NCBI RefSeq assembly: GCF_015163665.1
Contig: NZ_JADEUG010000001.1
Coordinates: forward strand, 434,001-498,000
Direction: 5' to 3'
Length of the DNA stretch: 64,000 bases
Source of the DNA: Xenorhabdus sp. BG5
GTDB taxonomy: Bacteria > Pseudomonadota > Gammaproteobacteria > Enterobacterales > Enterobacteriaceae
The first letter of the stretch is position 1, and each line of letters begins with the position of its first letter. The notes under the pieces are model-generated. The model searched no databases and was not told the origin of the DNA. It was given only the letters and a program-made list of their open reading frames with translations. The position numbers and the translations under genes were made by a program. Below are positions 26,001 to 35,176 of the stretch, piece by piece.

Positions 26001-27073
26001 CGGGAATCGAACGTCATATCCAAACCATGCGTAGCAAAGGTCGGACAATTTATCAGGCAGCATACGAAAATGCTACCGATAGCCAGGAGTGGTCACAAGG
26101 CACTTTCGTCCAACCAACGCTTATCGAGTTGGAAAGTTTCGATGAATTGAAGAAAGAAATTTTCGGGCCAGTCCTGCATGTTGTCCGTTTTAAACGTAAT
26201 GAGTTGGATAAGCTGCTGGATCAAATCAACGCTACGGGTTATGGCTTGACGTTGGGGATCCACACTCGTATTGATGAGACCATCGCCCAAGTCACAGGCA
26301 AAGCAAAAGTCGGCAACATATATGTCAACCGCAATATGGTCGGTGCCGTCGTCGGCGTGCAGCCATTTGGTGGCGAAGGTTTGTCAGGCACAGGGCCAAA
26401 AGCCGGTGGGCCACTGTATCTGTATCGCTTACTGTCACAACGCCCTCTCAATGCCGCCAGCCAAACCCTGGAGCGACAGGATACAGAGTATGAGATTGAT
26501 GCCAAAGCCCGTGTTGATCTGCATTCGCCTCTCTACAAACTGGCAGATTGGGCAACCGAACAGAATAATGAAACATTAGGCCAGGTGATTCAGGAATACA
26601 GTTTACTGGCACAAGGCGGGACAATACGTTTATTACCGGGACCAACCGGAGAGCGTAATACTTATACCCTATTGCCGCGTGGTCATGTTCTTTGCCTTGC
26701 AGACAACGAACAGGATGCATTGGTGCAATTAGCCGCGGTACTTTCTGTTGGTTGTCAAGCTCTTTGGGAGAAAGACGAACTACATCAAGGGCTACAACGC
26801 CAGTTACCGAATGAAATTCACCAGCATATCCATTGGGTTAACGATTGGCAGCATGAAGAAACAGCGATGGAAGCGGTTATTTATCATGGCGATTGCGATC
26901 AATTGCGCCGAGTATGTGAGGTGATTGCCCAACGTAAAGGGCCGATTATCTCCGTACAGGGTTTTGCCCGTGGTGAAACTAATTTGCTGCTAGAACGCTT
27001 ACTGCATGAACGTTCATTAAGTGTTAATACAGCAGCAGCAGGCGGTAATGCGAGCTTGATGACCATTGGTTAA
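23093..27073 (+). CDS. putA: Trifunctional PutA: repressor, proline dehydrogenase, P5C dehydrogenase
   Basis: A 1326-residue protein that oxidises proline to glutamate in two steps (FAD-dependent proline dehydrogenase, then NAD-dependent P5C dehydrogenase) and represses put genes when not membrane-bound. Residues 1-47 are the ribbon-helix-helix domain (TTMGVKLDEATRNRIKAAAQRI). The proline dehydrogenase barrel is at about 260-570 (SIKLSALHPRY, RLVKGAYWDSEIK). The P5C dehydrogenase is at about 650-1120, with GPVVCISPWNFPLAIF and nucleophile Cys921 in AGQRCSALR. The C-terminal remainder is typical of long PutA. The frame opens at GTG 23087, but that GTG lies in the RBS; ATG 23093 is right. Confidence 0.96.
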   Translation: MGSTTMGVKLDEATRNRIKAAAQRIERTPHWLIKQAIFNYLERLENEGKLPEISAGQDNKEEMISEVESQIEAPYQPFLDFAEHILPQSVKRSAITATYRLPETQAVPMLLQRAQLPEEQAKVAHKLAYSIAEKLRQQKQGIGRSGLVQGLLQEFSLSSQEGVALMCLAEALLRIPDKATRDALIRDKISNGNWHSHLGQSPSMFVNAATWGLLFTGKLVSTHNEAKLSKSLNRIISKSGEPLVRKGVDMAMRLMGEQFVTGETIAQALANARKLEEKGFRYSYDMLGEAALTEEDAQAYMVSYQQAIHAIGKASNGRGIYEGPGISIKLSALHPRYSRAQYERVIEELYPRLLSLTLQARQYDIGINIDAEEADRLEISLDLLEKLCFESKLEGWNGIGFVIQAYQKRCPFVIDSIIDLAQRSRHRLMIRLVKGAYWDSEIKRAQIDGLEDYPVYTRKIYTDVSYLACARKLLTVPNLIYPQFATHNAHTLSAIYHLAGQNYYPGQYEFQCLHGMGEPLYEQVVGKISEGKLNRPCRIYAPVGTHETLLAYLVRRLLENGANTSFVNRIADTSLPIDELVADPVKIIQELAQAEGQIGLPHPKIPLPRDLYGKNRVNSLGLDLSNEHRLASLSSALLSSSIEMWNSEPLLGGDYQPTGELPAIKPVNNPAINSDIVGYVRETTEKEVSHALDVATDAGAIWFATPPSERAAILVRAAELMENDLQSLLGILVREAGKTFNNAIAEVREAVDFLHYYASQVRQDFANDTHRPLGPVVCISPWNFPLAIFTGQIAAALAAGNSVLAKPAEQTPLIAAVAVKILHQAGIPREVLQLLPGQGETVGALLVGDERVRGVMFTGSTAVASLLQRNIAGRLDAQGRPTPLIAETGGLNAMIIDSSALTEQVVTDVIASAFDSAGQRCSALRILCVQEDVAERTLAMLKGAMAECRMGNTEHLYTDIGPVIDAEAKAGIERHIQTMRSKGRTIYQAAYENATDSQEWSQGTFVQPTLIELESFDELKKEIFGPVLHVVRFKRNELDKLLDQINATGYGLTLGIHTRIDETIAQVTGKAKVGNIYVNRNMVGAVVGVQPFGGEGLSGTGPKAGGPLYLYRLLSQRPLNAASQTLERQDTEYEIDAKARVDLHSPLYKLADWATEQNNETLGQVIQEYSLLAQGGTIRLLPGPTGERNTYTLLPRGHVLCLADNEQDALVQLAAVLSVGCQALWEKDELHQGLQRQLPNEIHQHIHWVNDWQHEETAMEAVIYHGDCDQLRRVCEVIAQRKGPIISVQGFARGETNLLLERLLHERSLSVNTAAAGGNASLMTIG

Positions 27074-27095
27074 TATTATTCGGTTAAAAATACAT

Positions 27096-27128
27096 AGAGG
27101 GGAATGCGTGGTAATCGCACTCCCCTCT
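27096..27128. terminator. Terminator between putA and fliZ
   Basis: AGAGGGGAATGCG and CGCACTCCCCTCT form a 13-bp stem with one mismatch, 22 bp after putA. The genes converge here, so it probably serves both. Confidence 0.7.
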
Positions 27129-27172
27129 GAAATCGTTTCAATTTGACAACATTATCTATCGGTATAAATTAA

Positions 27173-27685
27173 TCAATGACCGTTCTGTTGCCAACTCAGA
27201 TATTGTTCATATTTACGCAGTGCAATATTGTAATTGCTGAAAGCAGATTGGGATAATTTTTCGCTGAGTTTTTCCTGAATTTTTTCTGTGGTAAATTCAC
27301 TGGTCGGATAATTACTTGATGTCAGCAATTCATCCAAACGCCTTAAACGAACCACATACTCACGCACAGTACTATGGCTCATCTCTGTTTGCTCGAACAG
27401 ATACTGTTTAAATGACATAATGTCGAAATAATCAGTCTGGCTATTGCAATAAATCTCACTACAAAAGCGGCACAACGCCACGAATTTACCCTGCAACTCA
27501 TTCCAGGTTTTGTCATCCACCAACTCAGTCATCTCAGAAATCGCTTCTTTATTGATGACCTGACCGTTAAAAACCAGCGAAATACGGTCAAGGGTTTTAT
27601 GACAGTGCAGACAATGAGTCTGGCTGTGTTTATAATCTTTGATATAACGGCTAAGAGGCCGTTTCTTTTGTGTTGTAATAGACAT
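27173..27685 (-). CDS. fliZ: Flagellar/virulence regulator FliZ
   Basis: A 170-residue cytoplasmic regulator co-transcribed with fliA. In E. coli and Salmonella FliZ tunes flagellar and sigma-S genes; in Xenorhabdus FliZ is reported to control flhDC and haemolysin genes. KKRPLSRYIKDYKHSQTHCLHC opens the protein, FDIMSFKQYLFEQTEMSHSTVREYVVRLRRL is a core-binding-like domain of integrases, and RKYEQYL ends it. The frame is open from 27730, but ATG 27685 fits the family start. It begins 54 bp after fliA. Confidence 0.92.
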   Translation of the reverse strand: MSITTQKKRPLSRYIKDYKHSQTHCLHCHKTLDRISLVFNGQVINKEAISEMTELVDDKTWNELQGKFVALCRFCSEIYCNSQTDYFDIMSFKQYLFEQTEMSHSTVREYVVRLRRLDELLTSSNYPTSEFTTEKIQEKLSEKLSQSAFSNYNIALRKYEQYLSWQQNGH

Positions 27686-27738
27686 AAGAGATAAAGCCCT
27701 GTGTATAGTCTTAACAAAAAAAACAAACAAGCAAAAAG

Positions 27739-28461
27739 TTACTTCTCTGGATTCAAGCGCGCCCTCAACCTTTTTATTGCCTGGCTGTGAAGCTGACTTA
27801 CGCGGGATTCTCCCACATTAAGCACCGCGCCGATCTCTTTAAGATTCAGTTCTTCCTGATAGTACAACGTAAGAACCATCTTTTCCCGTTCAGGTAACGA
27901 TTCTATGACCTCGATGACCCGCTGACGAAGATCACCTTCCAGTAATTGTTGCAGAGGGTTTGCCTCATGCTCCTCCTCAATCACTGGCTCACAGCTTTCA
28001 CCGTGAATTTCGTGCCATTCGTCATAAGAAAACAGTTGACTGTTATTCGTGTCTAACAGTATTTGCCGATATTCTATCAGATTAATCTTTAATTCTTTAG
28101 CAACTTCCTGCTCACTGGCTGGACGGCCTAACTCTTGCTCAAGTTTACGGATGGTCTGCGTGACTTCACGTGCGTTACGCCGCACACTACGCGGAGCCCA
28201 ATCACGGCTCCTCAACTCATCCAACATTGCACCTCTGATGCGCTGTACCGCATAGGTGGTAAAGGCGGTTCCCTGCATGGAATCAAACCGCTCCACTGCA
28301 TTCAGTAAGCCTATGCCACCGGCCTGAAGTAAGTCATCGAGTTCTACGTTGGCAGGTAACCTGACCTGTAGCCTCAATGCTTCATGGCGAACTAGTGGTA
28401 CATAGCGCTTCCAGAGGCTATTTTTGTCCATCACGCCTTCGGCGGTATACAAATCGCTCAC
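27739..28461 (-). CDS. fliA: Flagellar sigma factor FliA (sigma-28)
   Basis: A 240-residue sigma factor for late flagellar genes. YTAEGVMDKNSLWKRYVPLVRHEALRLQ opens region 2, VELDDLLQAGGIGLLNAVERFD and FTTYAVQRIRGAMLDELRS follow. Region 3 (ARVEVTQTIRKLEQELGR-like) and region 4 (EREKMVLTLYYQEELNLKEIGAVLNVGESRVSQLHSQAI) are complete. The frame opens at GTG 28473; the GTG at 28461 (SDLYTAEG) is closer to the E. coli N terminus. It is checked elsewhere by FlgM, which is not in this window. Sigma-28 sites precede fliC and fliD. Confidence 0.95.
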   Translation of the reverse strand: MSDLYTAEGVMDKNSLWKRYVPLVRHEALRLQVRLPANVELDDLLQAGGIGLLNAVERFDSMQGTAFTTYAVQRIRGAMLDELRSRDWAPRSVRRNAREVTQTIRKLEQELGRPASEQEVAKELKINLIEYRQILLDTNNSQLFSYDEWHEIHGESCEPVIEEEHEANPLQQLLEGDLRQRVIEVIESLPEREKMVLTLYYQEELNLKEIGAVLNVGESRVSQLHSQAIKRLRARLNPEK

Positions 28462-28650
28462 AACAACAGACACCTTTGGATAAGAGACTGGATACCATTA
28501 TCCAATCCCCTAATCGGTACAATCGTTGGAACAATGAAGTAAAAGCACTTCTTTTTCACCTATGCGAAATTTTTGTTGTCCGCCCAAATGCATAATCAGT
28601 TTCAGGCTGTCCTTGACGATCTTGCTAAAAACACTCACTCAACACTAAAA

Positions 28651-28678
28651 AATAAGGATCGGCGAACCGATCCTTATT
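28651..28678 (-). terminator. Terminator of fliC
   Basis: AATAAGGATCGG and CCGATCCTTATT form a perfect 12-bp stem with a CGAA loop. T runs occur on both sides; TTTTTTAGTG follows on the minus strand, after the fliC stop (28736). Confidence 0.88.
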
Positions 28679-28735
28679 TTATAAGCGTTATTTATGCAGG
28701 TTGCCCTGCATAATTGCCTAACGGGTAAATAAAAA

Positions 28736-29827
28736 TTAACGCAGCAGTTGCATAACGGTTTGTGGGACTTGGTTTGCTTGTGCCAGAACAGAAGTACCCG
28801 CCTGTTGCAGGATCTGGCCACGGCTCATATTAGAAACTTCAACCGCGTAGTCAGCGTCTTCGATACGGCTGCGAGCAGCGCTCAGGTTGTTAACAGTGTT
28901 GTTCAGGTTGTTAACGGTAGATTCCAGACGGTTTTGTACTGCACCCAGTGAACTGCGCAGACTATCAACTTGAGCCAGAGCACTGTCCAGAGCTTCCAAA
29001 GGACGATCATTAACAGTTGCTTCTTTTTCATCAGTAGCTTTTACTGCTACGACTTTACCGTCCGTACCAACGGTTGATTCAGCAGTATATTGCTTACCAT
29101 CATCTTTAGTATAAGTAAGCATTACTTTATTACCGTCAGGCTGACCAGCTGTTGTCAATTTCTGGAAGACTTTGACATCTTTAGCACCGGCGACAGCACT
29201 AGTATCAGGTTTCTTGTTTGTTGTTACTGCGGTTGGACCTGTCCCTGTTGTAACTGGAACAGTAGTTAATTCATCACCAACAAGAGGATTTTTAAATTTA
29301 GTCGCATCAAATTCATTCAGTTTCAAAACAGTACTGTCAATTTTTTTCAGATCAATGGTGATAGTTTCATTATCGTTTGCACCAACCTGAATAGTCATTT
29401 TGCTATTTTTGCTCAGTACCTTCACGCCATTGAACTGAGTTTGTTCAGAGATGCGGTCAATTTCACCCAAACGTTGTTTAACTTCTTCTTGAATAGATTT
29501 AGTATCGCTTTCAGAGTTGCTGCCGTTTTTTGCCTGAACGGCCAATTCACGGATACGTTGCAAGTTGTTATTGATTTCGTTCAGAGCACCTTCGGTAGTC
29601 TGGGCAATGGAGATACCGTCGTTAGCGTTACGGGCAGCTTGATTCAGACCTTTAACGTTAGCTGTAAAACGGTTAGCGATCGCTTGACCAGCAGCGTCAT
29701 CCTTCGCGCTGTTAATACGTAAACCAGAAGACAGACGTTCAATAGCAGTACCCAGCGTACCTTTAGATCTGGTCAGGTTATTTTGCGCCAGCAGAGATGA
29801 GTAGTTAGTATTAATGACTGATGCCAT
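28736..29827 (-). CDS. fliC: Flagellin FliC
   Basis: A 363-residue flagellin, exported by the flagellar type III system and polymerised as the filament. The N-terminal D0/D1 part ([50 protein letters not shown]) and the C-terminal part ([36 protein letters not shown]...TVMQLLR) are conserved. Residues about 170-280 are the variable outer domain, short and Lys/Thr-rich. It is smaller than the 498 residues of E. coli K-12 FliC, in line with small entomopathogen flagellins. Transcribed from a sigma-28 promoter. Confidence 0.96.
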   Translation of the reverse strand: MASVINTNYSSLLAQNNLTRSKGTLGTAIERLSSGLRINSAKDDAAGQAIANRFTANVKGLNQAARNANDGISIAQTTEGALNEINNNLQRIRELAVQAKNGSNSESDTKSIQEEVKQRLGEIDRISEQTQFNGVKVLSKNSKMTIQVGANDNETITIDLKKIDSTVLKLNEFDATKFKNPLVGDELTTVPVTTGTGPTAVTTNKKPDTSAVAGAKDVKVFQKLTTAGQPDGNKVMLTYTKDDGKQYTAESTVGTDGKVVAVKATDEKEATVNDRPLEALDSALAQVDSLRSSLGAVQNRLESTVNNLNNTVNNLSAARSRIEDADYAVEVSNMSRGQILQQAGTSVLAQANQVPQTVMQLLR

Positions 29828-29905
29828 AGTAGAGTTCCTTTTAAAATCAAGTCGATATAATGAGTTTGAGCCTTTTGCTCACGGTGTGCATCACCGCCAA
29901 CAGTT

Positions 29906-29932
29906 TTATCGGCCCCTTCAAAAGAACCTTTA
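29906..29932 (-). promoter_or_regulatory. Sigma-28 promoter of fliC
   Basis: On the minus strand TAAAGGTT, 11 bases, GCCGATAA. The -10 box matches the consensus fully, the -35 box (TAAAGTTT) at seven of eight. It lies 79 bp upstream of the fliC ATG. Confidence 0.9.
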
Positions 29933-30039
29933 ATATTTCTTGAAAAAACTTTTTTATTTTTTTCTCGCTTTTCCCCGATAACCCAAACAGCGCCTGTTCT
30001 CACCAATTATTCTGTCCATCAAAAAAATCATTTTGTCAG

Positions 30040-30066
30040 TAAACTTTTCGCAAATTAATCCGATAA
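30040..30066 (+). promoter_or_regulatory. Sigma-28 promoter of fliDST
   Basis: TAAACTTT, 11 bases, TCCGATAA. Both boxes differ from the sigma-28 consensus at one position. It lies 36 bp before the fliD ATG. Confidence 0.85.
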
Positions 30067-30102
30067 CATCTCCAGTGATGCTTTTTATTAAAAGGAGTCA
30101 AT

Positions 30103-31566
30103 ATGGCTAGCATTTCCTCCTCGGCAGGAGCCTTATCTGGGTTAGATCCAAATTTACTGGATAAGCTCGAAGCAGGTGAAAGAAAACGTTTACAACCAAT
30201 AACCCAGCAACAAAGTAGCTATAAAGCGAAACTGACCGGTTTCGGTACATTAAAAGGGAGTTTGGAAAAATTAAAGAGTGCATCCGAAGAACTTAAAAAA
30301 TTCGATAAGCTCAATACTACTAAAGCCAGTGAAGAACATAAGACATTTACCCCAAGTACAGACTCTAAAGCCAGCCCGGGTAACTATGAAATTGAAGTCC
30401 AACAACTTGCCAGGGCTCAGTCTTTGCAATCTAAAGTTTTTCCTGACGTAAAAACTCCGTTAGGAGAACAAAGTAAAGGCACCCGTACCCTTATTATTAC
30501 CCAACCAGGCGAAGAAAAAACGGATGGGAAAAAAGCAGAACCCATGCGCATTTCCCTGAAGGATAATGAAACGTCCCTGATTGAAATCCGCGATGCCATT
30601 AATAAACAAGAAGGCAACGTTAATGCCAGTATCATCAAAGCAGAAGATGATAAAAATTATTTAATCCTGACTTCGAAAAAAGCCGGCACAAAATCAGTGA
30701 TGACGATTGAGGTTCAAGGTGATGATAAGTTAGGTGAGTGGCTGAACTATAAGTCTGACGACAGAGGCAGTGGCACTGGTGCAATGAAACAAGTGGTGGA
30801 GCCTGCCAATGCAAAATTAACCATCAATGGCATTAAGATTGAACGCCAGACTAATGAAATAAAAGATGCACCAGAAGGCGTCATCCTGAATCTGAAAAAG
30901 GTTTCAGAAACAAAAGAAGTCGAAATCAACGGCAAAACTGAAAAAAGAACAGTACCAGAAACATTGGTGGTTTCTCGTGATATTGAGCCAATGAAAGAGG
31001 CGATTAAAAAGTGGGTTGATGCCTATAATGAGCTACAAAACACCTTTAGTTCTTTGACCAAATTTAAGCAAGTTGGAAAAGGTGAGGCGGCGTCAAAAGA
31101 TAATGGTCCTTTGCTGGGTGACAGTACGTTAAAAGGTATTCAAAGCCAGCTAAGACACCAGCTCGTTGCGGCACAAAATGTTGCTGATATTGCTACCCTA
31201 AATAAACTGGGCATCAAACAAAAATTGGATGGTACACTGGAAATCAGCAATGAAAAACTGGAAAAGAAACTCAAGGAGAAACCCGCCGATGTTAAGGCTT
31301 TCTTTATGGGTGATGGAGAAAAAACCGGTTTTGCAACCACAACCTATAATTTCTTGAAAAAAACCCTGGATAGTCATGAAGGGACTATCGCAACAGTCAC
31401 CGAAGGTATCAATAAGAGTCTAAAGACACTGGAAAAACAAGCAGAGCAGACGAATAGAAATATTGAAGCCACAATGCAACGTTATAAAAAACAATTTACC
31501 GCGCTGGATAAACTGACTACGTCAATGAATCAGGCAGGTTTATCCCTGGCCCAACTTTTAAGATAA
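30103..31566 (+). CDS. fliD: Filament cap protein FliD
   Basis: A 487-residue protein that forms the pentameric cap at the filament tip and lets flagellin fold into place. The FliD N domain (residues 1-110, GLDPNLLDKLEAGERKRLQPI and YKAKLTGFGTLKGSLEKL) and the FliD C domain (about 240-480) are visible. The last residues form a coiled coil ending SLAQLLR, similar to the flagellin C terminus. ATG follows AAAAGGAGTC. It heads the fliDST operon; fliS follows after 13 bp. Confidence 0.95.
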   Translation: MASISSSAGALSGLDPNLLDKLEAGERKRLQPITQQQSSYKAKLTGFGTLKGSLEKLKSASEELKKFDKLNTTKASEEHKTFTPSTDSKASPGNYEIEVQQLARAQSLQSKVFPDVKTPLGEQSKGTRTLIITQPGEEKTDGKKAEPMRISLKDNETSLIEIRDAINKQEGNVNASIIKAEDDKNYLILTSKKAGTKSVMTIEVQGDDKLGEWLNYKSDDRGSGTGAMKQVVEPANAKLTINGIKIERQTNEIKDAPEGVILNLKKVSETKEVEINGKTEKRTVPETLVVSRDIEPMKEAIKKWVDAYNELQNTFSSLTKFKQVGKGEAASKDNGPLLGDSTLKGIQSQLRHQLVAAQNVADIATLNKLGIKQKLDGTLEISNEKLEKKLKEKPADVKAFFMGDGEKTGFATTTYNFLKKTLDSHEGTIATVTEGINKSLKTLEKQAEQTNRNIEATMQRYKKQFTALDKLTTSMNQAGLSLAQLLR

Positions 31567-31579
31567 TAAAAGGACACTA

Positions 31580-31990
31580 ATGTATCAACGTTCGGCAAGC
31601 CAGTTATACGCTCAGGTAGATCTTGAGAGCGAAATTATGAATGCCTCTCCCTATCAGTTGATTCAGATATTGTTCAACGGGGCGCTCAGCGCCCTGCGTC
31701 GTGCAATCATTCTGATGCAACAAGGGAATATTCCAGAAAAAGGGATAGCTATTTCAAAGGCGATTAATATCATTGATAATGGTCTCAAAGAGGGATTAGA
31801 TTTCGAGAAAGGCGGCGAGATTGCCCAGAATCTTTTTGCTTTATATGATTATATGGGTCGCCGTTTACTCCATGCCAATTTACGCAATGATGAGAAGGCT
31901 ATTACCGAAGTGATTGATTTACTTACCGAGATTTCAGATGCTTGGCGGCAAATAGGTCCTCATTACAACGCCAGTCAGGATATTGTTTAA
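31580..31990 (+). CDS. fliS: Flagellin export chaperone FliS
   Basis: A 136-residue helical chaperone that binds the FliC C terminus and keeps it from polymerising in the cytoplasm. MYQRSASQLYAQVDLESEIMNASPYQLIQILFNGAL opens the protein and is close to E. coli FliS; GLDFEKGGEIAQNLFALYDYMGRRLL is the flagellin-binding part. RBS AAAAGGACAC precedes the ATG. The stop overlaps the fliT start (TAATG), so translation is coupled. Confidence 0.95.
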   Translation: MYQRSASQLYAQVDLESEIMNASPYQLIQILFNGALSALRRAIILMQQGNIPEKGIAISKAINIIDNGLKEGLDFEKGGEIAQNLFALYDYMGRRLLHANLRNDEKAITEVIDLLTEISDAWRQIGPHYNASQDIV

Positions 31991-32364
31991 TGAAAAATGA
32001 TACGGATCTTTTGTCAGCTTATCAGCAGATCCTTAGTTTAAGTGAGCAAATGATTGATTTAGCCAGAAATGAAAAGTGGGACGAACTGATTGATATGGAG
32101 ATCACTTACCTGAAGGCAGTCGAAGTGGTGACTTCATTATCAGAAAATTCAGACGCACCTATTTCATTACAGCAACAATTGACCAAAATTTTGCAAACTG
32201 TCTTGGATAATGAAAAAGAAACTAAGAGATTGTTGCAAAGAAGGTTAAATGAACTCAGCGACCTGATTAAACAGGAAAGTTGTAAGCAACTCTTACATGA
32301 TACATACGGACAGTTCCCGACTAATAACTATGAAATGGAGTTAATTACGACGGAATCAAAATAG
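31990..32364 (+). CDS. fliT: Export chaperone FliT
   Basis: A 124-residue helical protein. FliT escorts FliD to the export gate and, when free, binds FlhD4C2 and lowers middle-gene expression. ISLSEQMIDLARNEKWDELIDMEITYLKAVEVV and the later KRLLQRRLNELSDLI fit the family. The frame is open from 31942, but ATG 31990 overlaps the fliS stop as TAATG and gives the normal N terminus. Confidence 0.9.
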   Translation: MKNDTDLLSAYQQILSLSEQMIDLARNEKWDELIDMEITYLKAVEVVTSLSENSDAPISLQQQLTKILQTVLDNEKETKRLLQRRLNELSDLIKQESCKQLLHDTYGQFPTNNYEMELITTESK

Positions 32365-32912
32365 ATATCACAAAGGCACCAGTGATTCCATTTAACAATA
32401 ACTCTGATTAATGGTGTCATTTATTTTTTATTTCAGGCGGTGTCAATTCGTCACTATCGTTTTTTTGGTTAATCTAATTCGGCACTTTATTGTATTGATA
32501 TTTTGCAAACAATCAAGGTATCTTATCTGTATTTTTTAACAAAAATTTAACCATCAAATGATAGTGGCGATTCTGATTCTATGAGGCAATTAACAGGCGA
32601 TATTATCAACACGTATTATTTTTAATTAAAAGGCAAATAATACAAACAAACTATATAAATAATATCGTTATCATTACGATATTATCCATTCGAGAAATAG
32701 GATTTTCTCAGTATCAACTTTAAATTGGCAGGCATCCTCTGGAAAAAGATAAGTTACCGATAACGTTTGCAGATTGGAATGAGATAATAAATAATCACCC
32801 TCCTCTGACTTATATCTATGGGGCATAAATAAACGAAAATAGCGAAACTACTGAGGATAATGCCCCAAACAAGAATGATCGTTAATGACTTTATACTTAC
32901 AAAAATCGCCTA
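32365..32912. other. 548-bp intergenic stretch between fliT and fliE
   Basis: No gene is seen. E. coli carries several y-genes at this place; here they are absent. TGGGGCAT (32819-32826) and ATGCCCCA (32860-32867) form an inverted repeat with a 33-base spacer that could be a weak terminator for fliE. TAATATCG and CGATATTA near 32662-32686 form another palindrome. Confidence 0.4.
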
Positions 32913-33224
32913 TTAAACCTGCATATTCATAATCTCGTGATAGGCACCCACCAGTTTATTCCTCACCTGAATACCCATTTGCAGAGAAATACTCGATTTT
33001 TGCATATTCACCATGACGTCATTTAGCTCCACACCGGGTACGCCCAGAGTGAAATCCTGTGCCTGCTTCGTCGCCCGTAAGCGGTTTTGGTTTATTTTCT
33101 CCACTGCCGTCGTCAGCTGGCTGGCAAAACTGCCTTGTACTGGCATGGGCTTGGCAATGTTTGCTGCTTGTAACGCCTGAACCTGCATCTGTTGCAGTAC
33201 ACCTTCAATTGCCGGAATTGACAT
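32913..33224 (-). CDS. fliE: MS ring-rod junction protein FliE
   Basis: A 103-residue protein that joins the MS ring to the rod and is an early export substrate. SIPAIEGVLQQMQVQALQA opens it; FASQLTTAVEKINQNRLRA, then GVPGVELNDVMVNMQKSSISLQMGIQVRNKLVGAYHEIMNMQV match the family to the last residue. It is divergent from fliF with 239 bp between, where FlhDC-type class 2 promoters are expected; I cannot point to the boxes. Confidence 0.95.
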   Translation of the reverse strand: MSIPAIEGVLQQMQVQALQAANIAKPMPVQGSFASQLTTAVEKINQNRLRATKQAQDFTLGVPGVELNDVMVNMQKSSISLQMGIQVRNKLVGAYHEIMNMQV

Positions 33225-33463
33225 AAAAACCTCGCGTTAAATCACCCTATTGATTAGGTGATGTCACCGTAACATAGCCTTTCTAAACTAAAGCGGGTAA
33301 TTGAAGTCAAAATTCGAAGCTTATTGTGCCATTAAAAGAGGTGTGAACAGCGAATAATGATGGAATTAATAATAGGAAGAATCTTTTCGCTTGCGTATGG
33401 GGAGTCTGTTTTGTTACGCCACGCTTTTAGTATTCATGTTGACCAGCAAGGCAAGGATCGTCT

Positions 33464-35176
33464 ATGAGTGCAGCAACAACCGACGTTGAAAACCAAAATA
33501 AAGGCTTCAACGCTATCATCAGCAGGATAAAAGCTGATCCAAAAGTTCCGTTATTAGTTGCTGGCTCTGCTGCCATCGCTATCGTTATCGCCCTGTTTCT
33601 CTACTTGCGCAGCCCCGACTATCGGGTGCTTTACAGCAACCTGAGTGATAAGGATGGTGGCGAGATTGTTACTCAATTAACCCAAATGAATATCCCTTAC
33701 CGTTTTGCCGAGAACGGCGCTGCACTCATGATACCGACCGATAAGGTGCATGAAACGCGTCTGAAACTGGCACAACAAGGATTACCCAAAGGGGGCGCCG
33801 CGGGTTTCGAGCTCTTGGATAAAGAAAAATTCGGCATCAGTCAGTTCAGTGAGCAGGTCAATTACCAACGCGCGCTGGAAGGTGAGTTGGCTCGTACCGT
33901 GGAATCGCTCGGTCCAGTCCAAAGCGCCCGTGTCCATCTGGCGCTGCCTAAACCTTCTTTGTTCGTTCGTGAACAAAAATCGCCATCAGCCTCAGTGACT
34001 GTGGGATTGCTACAAGGCCGGGTGCTGGATGAAGGACAAATCAATGCCATCGTGCATATGGTTTCAAGCAGTGTTGCCGGCTTACCCGCAAGTAGTGTCA
34101 CGATTGTGGATCAATCTGGGCGTTTGCTGACACAAAGCGATGCGACTAGCCGCGATTTGAATACCACTCAGTTGAAATATACACAAGAAGTGGAAAACCG
34201 TTTCCAACATCGAATTGAAACCATTCTGGCCCCTGTGGTTGGCCGTGGCAACGTTCATGCACAGGTCACGGCACAAATTGATTTCTCCCGTCGCGAAGAA
34301 ACAGCAGAAGAATATAAACCTAACCAGCCACCAAATCAGGCCGCTGTCCGTTCTAAACAGAGCAGCACCAGCGAGCAAAGCGGTGGCCCATTGGTCGGTG
34401 GCGTGCCGGGTGCGTTGTCAAATCAGCCAAGTGCTGCACCAAGTGCACCAATCGAGAAACCGAACGCAAATGCCAAAGGCAACGCTGACGAAAAAACTGA
34501 CCAACAGCGCAGTAACGCTAACAAAAACAATAGCTACGAGCGTATGTTAAGCAACAACCGTAATAACCGTTATGACGAAACCACTAACTACGAAGTGGAT
34601 CGCACCATTCGTCATACGCAATTGCAGGCTGGCGCAGTGGAACGCCTTTCGGTTGCAGTTGTGGTCAACTATACCACCGTGAAGGGAGAAAATGGTCCTG
34701 AAACACAAGCGTTGACACCAGAACAGCTAGCACAAATCGAAGCATTGACTCGTGAAGCCATGGGCTTCTCTGCTGACCGTGGCGATAGCCTGAATGTGGT
34801 TAACACACCATTCAATAACACCACCGAAGTGATAGAACCTTTGCCATTCTGGCAGCACCCTGCCCTGCTGGAGAAACTGTTAGAAGCAGGTCGTTGGTTA
34901 CTGTTGGTACTGGTTGCATGGCTACTGTGGCGTAAGATGGTCGTGCCACAAATCGCCAAAAAACGTGCCGCGGAAAAAGCTGCGCTGGAAGTGCAAAAGA
35001 ACCCGCCGAAACAGCAAACAGAGACCAATACTGAATTGGATGAAAAAATGCGCCGTAAACTGGCTCGCCAACGTGTCAATGTTGAGCTGCAAAGCCAGCG
35101 TCTGCGTGAACTTGCAGAAAAAGATCCTCGCGTCGTCGCGCTGGTGATCCGTCAATGGATGAGTAACGAACAATGA
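33464..35176 (+). CDS. fliF: MS-ring protein FliF
   Basis: A 570-residue inner-membrane protein forming the MS ring, the base of the motor. Two helices (about residues 32-52 and 463-480, [16 protein letters not shown]) flank a large periplasmic part with the YscJ/FliF ring motifs ([46 protein letters not shown]). The Asn/Ser-rich stretch at about 300-370 is disordered. The C-terminal tail ([17 protein letters not shown]) binds FliG. ATG 33464; the end overlaps fliG by ATGA. Confidence 0.96.
   Translation: MSAATTDVENQNKGFNAIISRIKADPKVPLLVAGSAAIAIVIALFLYLRSPDYRVLYSNLSDKDGGEIVTQLTQMNIPYRFAENGAALMIPTDKVHETRLKLAQQGLPKGGAAGFELLDKEKFGISQFSEQVNYQRALEGELARTVESLGPVQSARVHLALPKPSLFVREQKSPSASVTVGLLQGRVLDEGQINAIVHMVSSSVAGLPASSVTIVDQSGRLLTQSDATSRDLNTTQLKYTQEVENRFQHRIETILAPVVGRGNVHAQVTAQIDFSRREETAEEYKPNQPPNQAAVRSKQSSTSEQSGGPLVGGVPGALSNQPSAAPSAPIEKPNANAKGNADEKTDQQRSNANKNNSYERMLSNNRNNRYDETTNYEVDRTIRHTQLQAGAVERLSVAVVVNYTTVKGENGPETQALTPEQLAQIEALTREAMGFSADRGDSLNVVNTPFNNTTEVIEPLPFWQHPALLEKLLEAGRWLLLVLVAWLLWRKMVVPQIAKKRAAEKAALEVQKNPPKQQTETNTELDEKMRRKLARQRVNVELQSQRLRELAEKDPRVVALVIRQWMSNEQ

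Noticed and set aside
24745-26720. Several long frames opposite putA
   Set aside because: They mirror the GC-rich codon pattern of putA and have no start signals.
29172-29722. Frames opposite fliC
   Set aside because: Antisense shadows of flagellin; composition and lack of RBS argue against genes.
33862-34550. Frames opposite or shifted within fliF
   Set aside because: Shadows of the coding strand; no family similarity.
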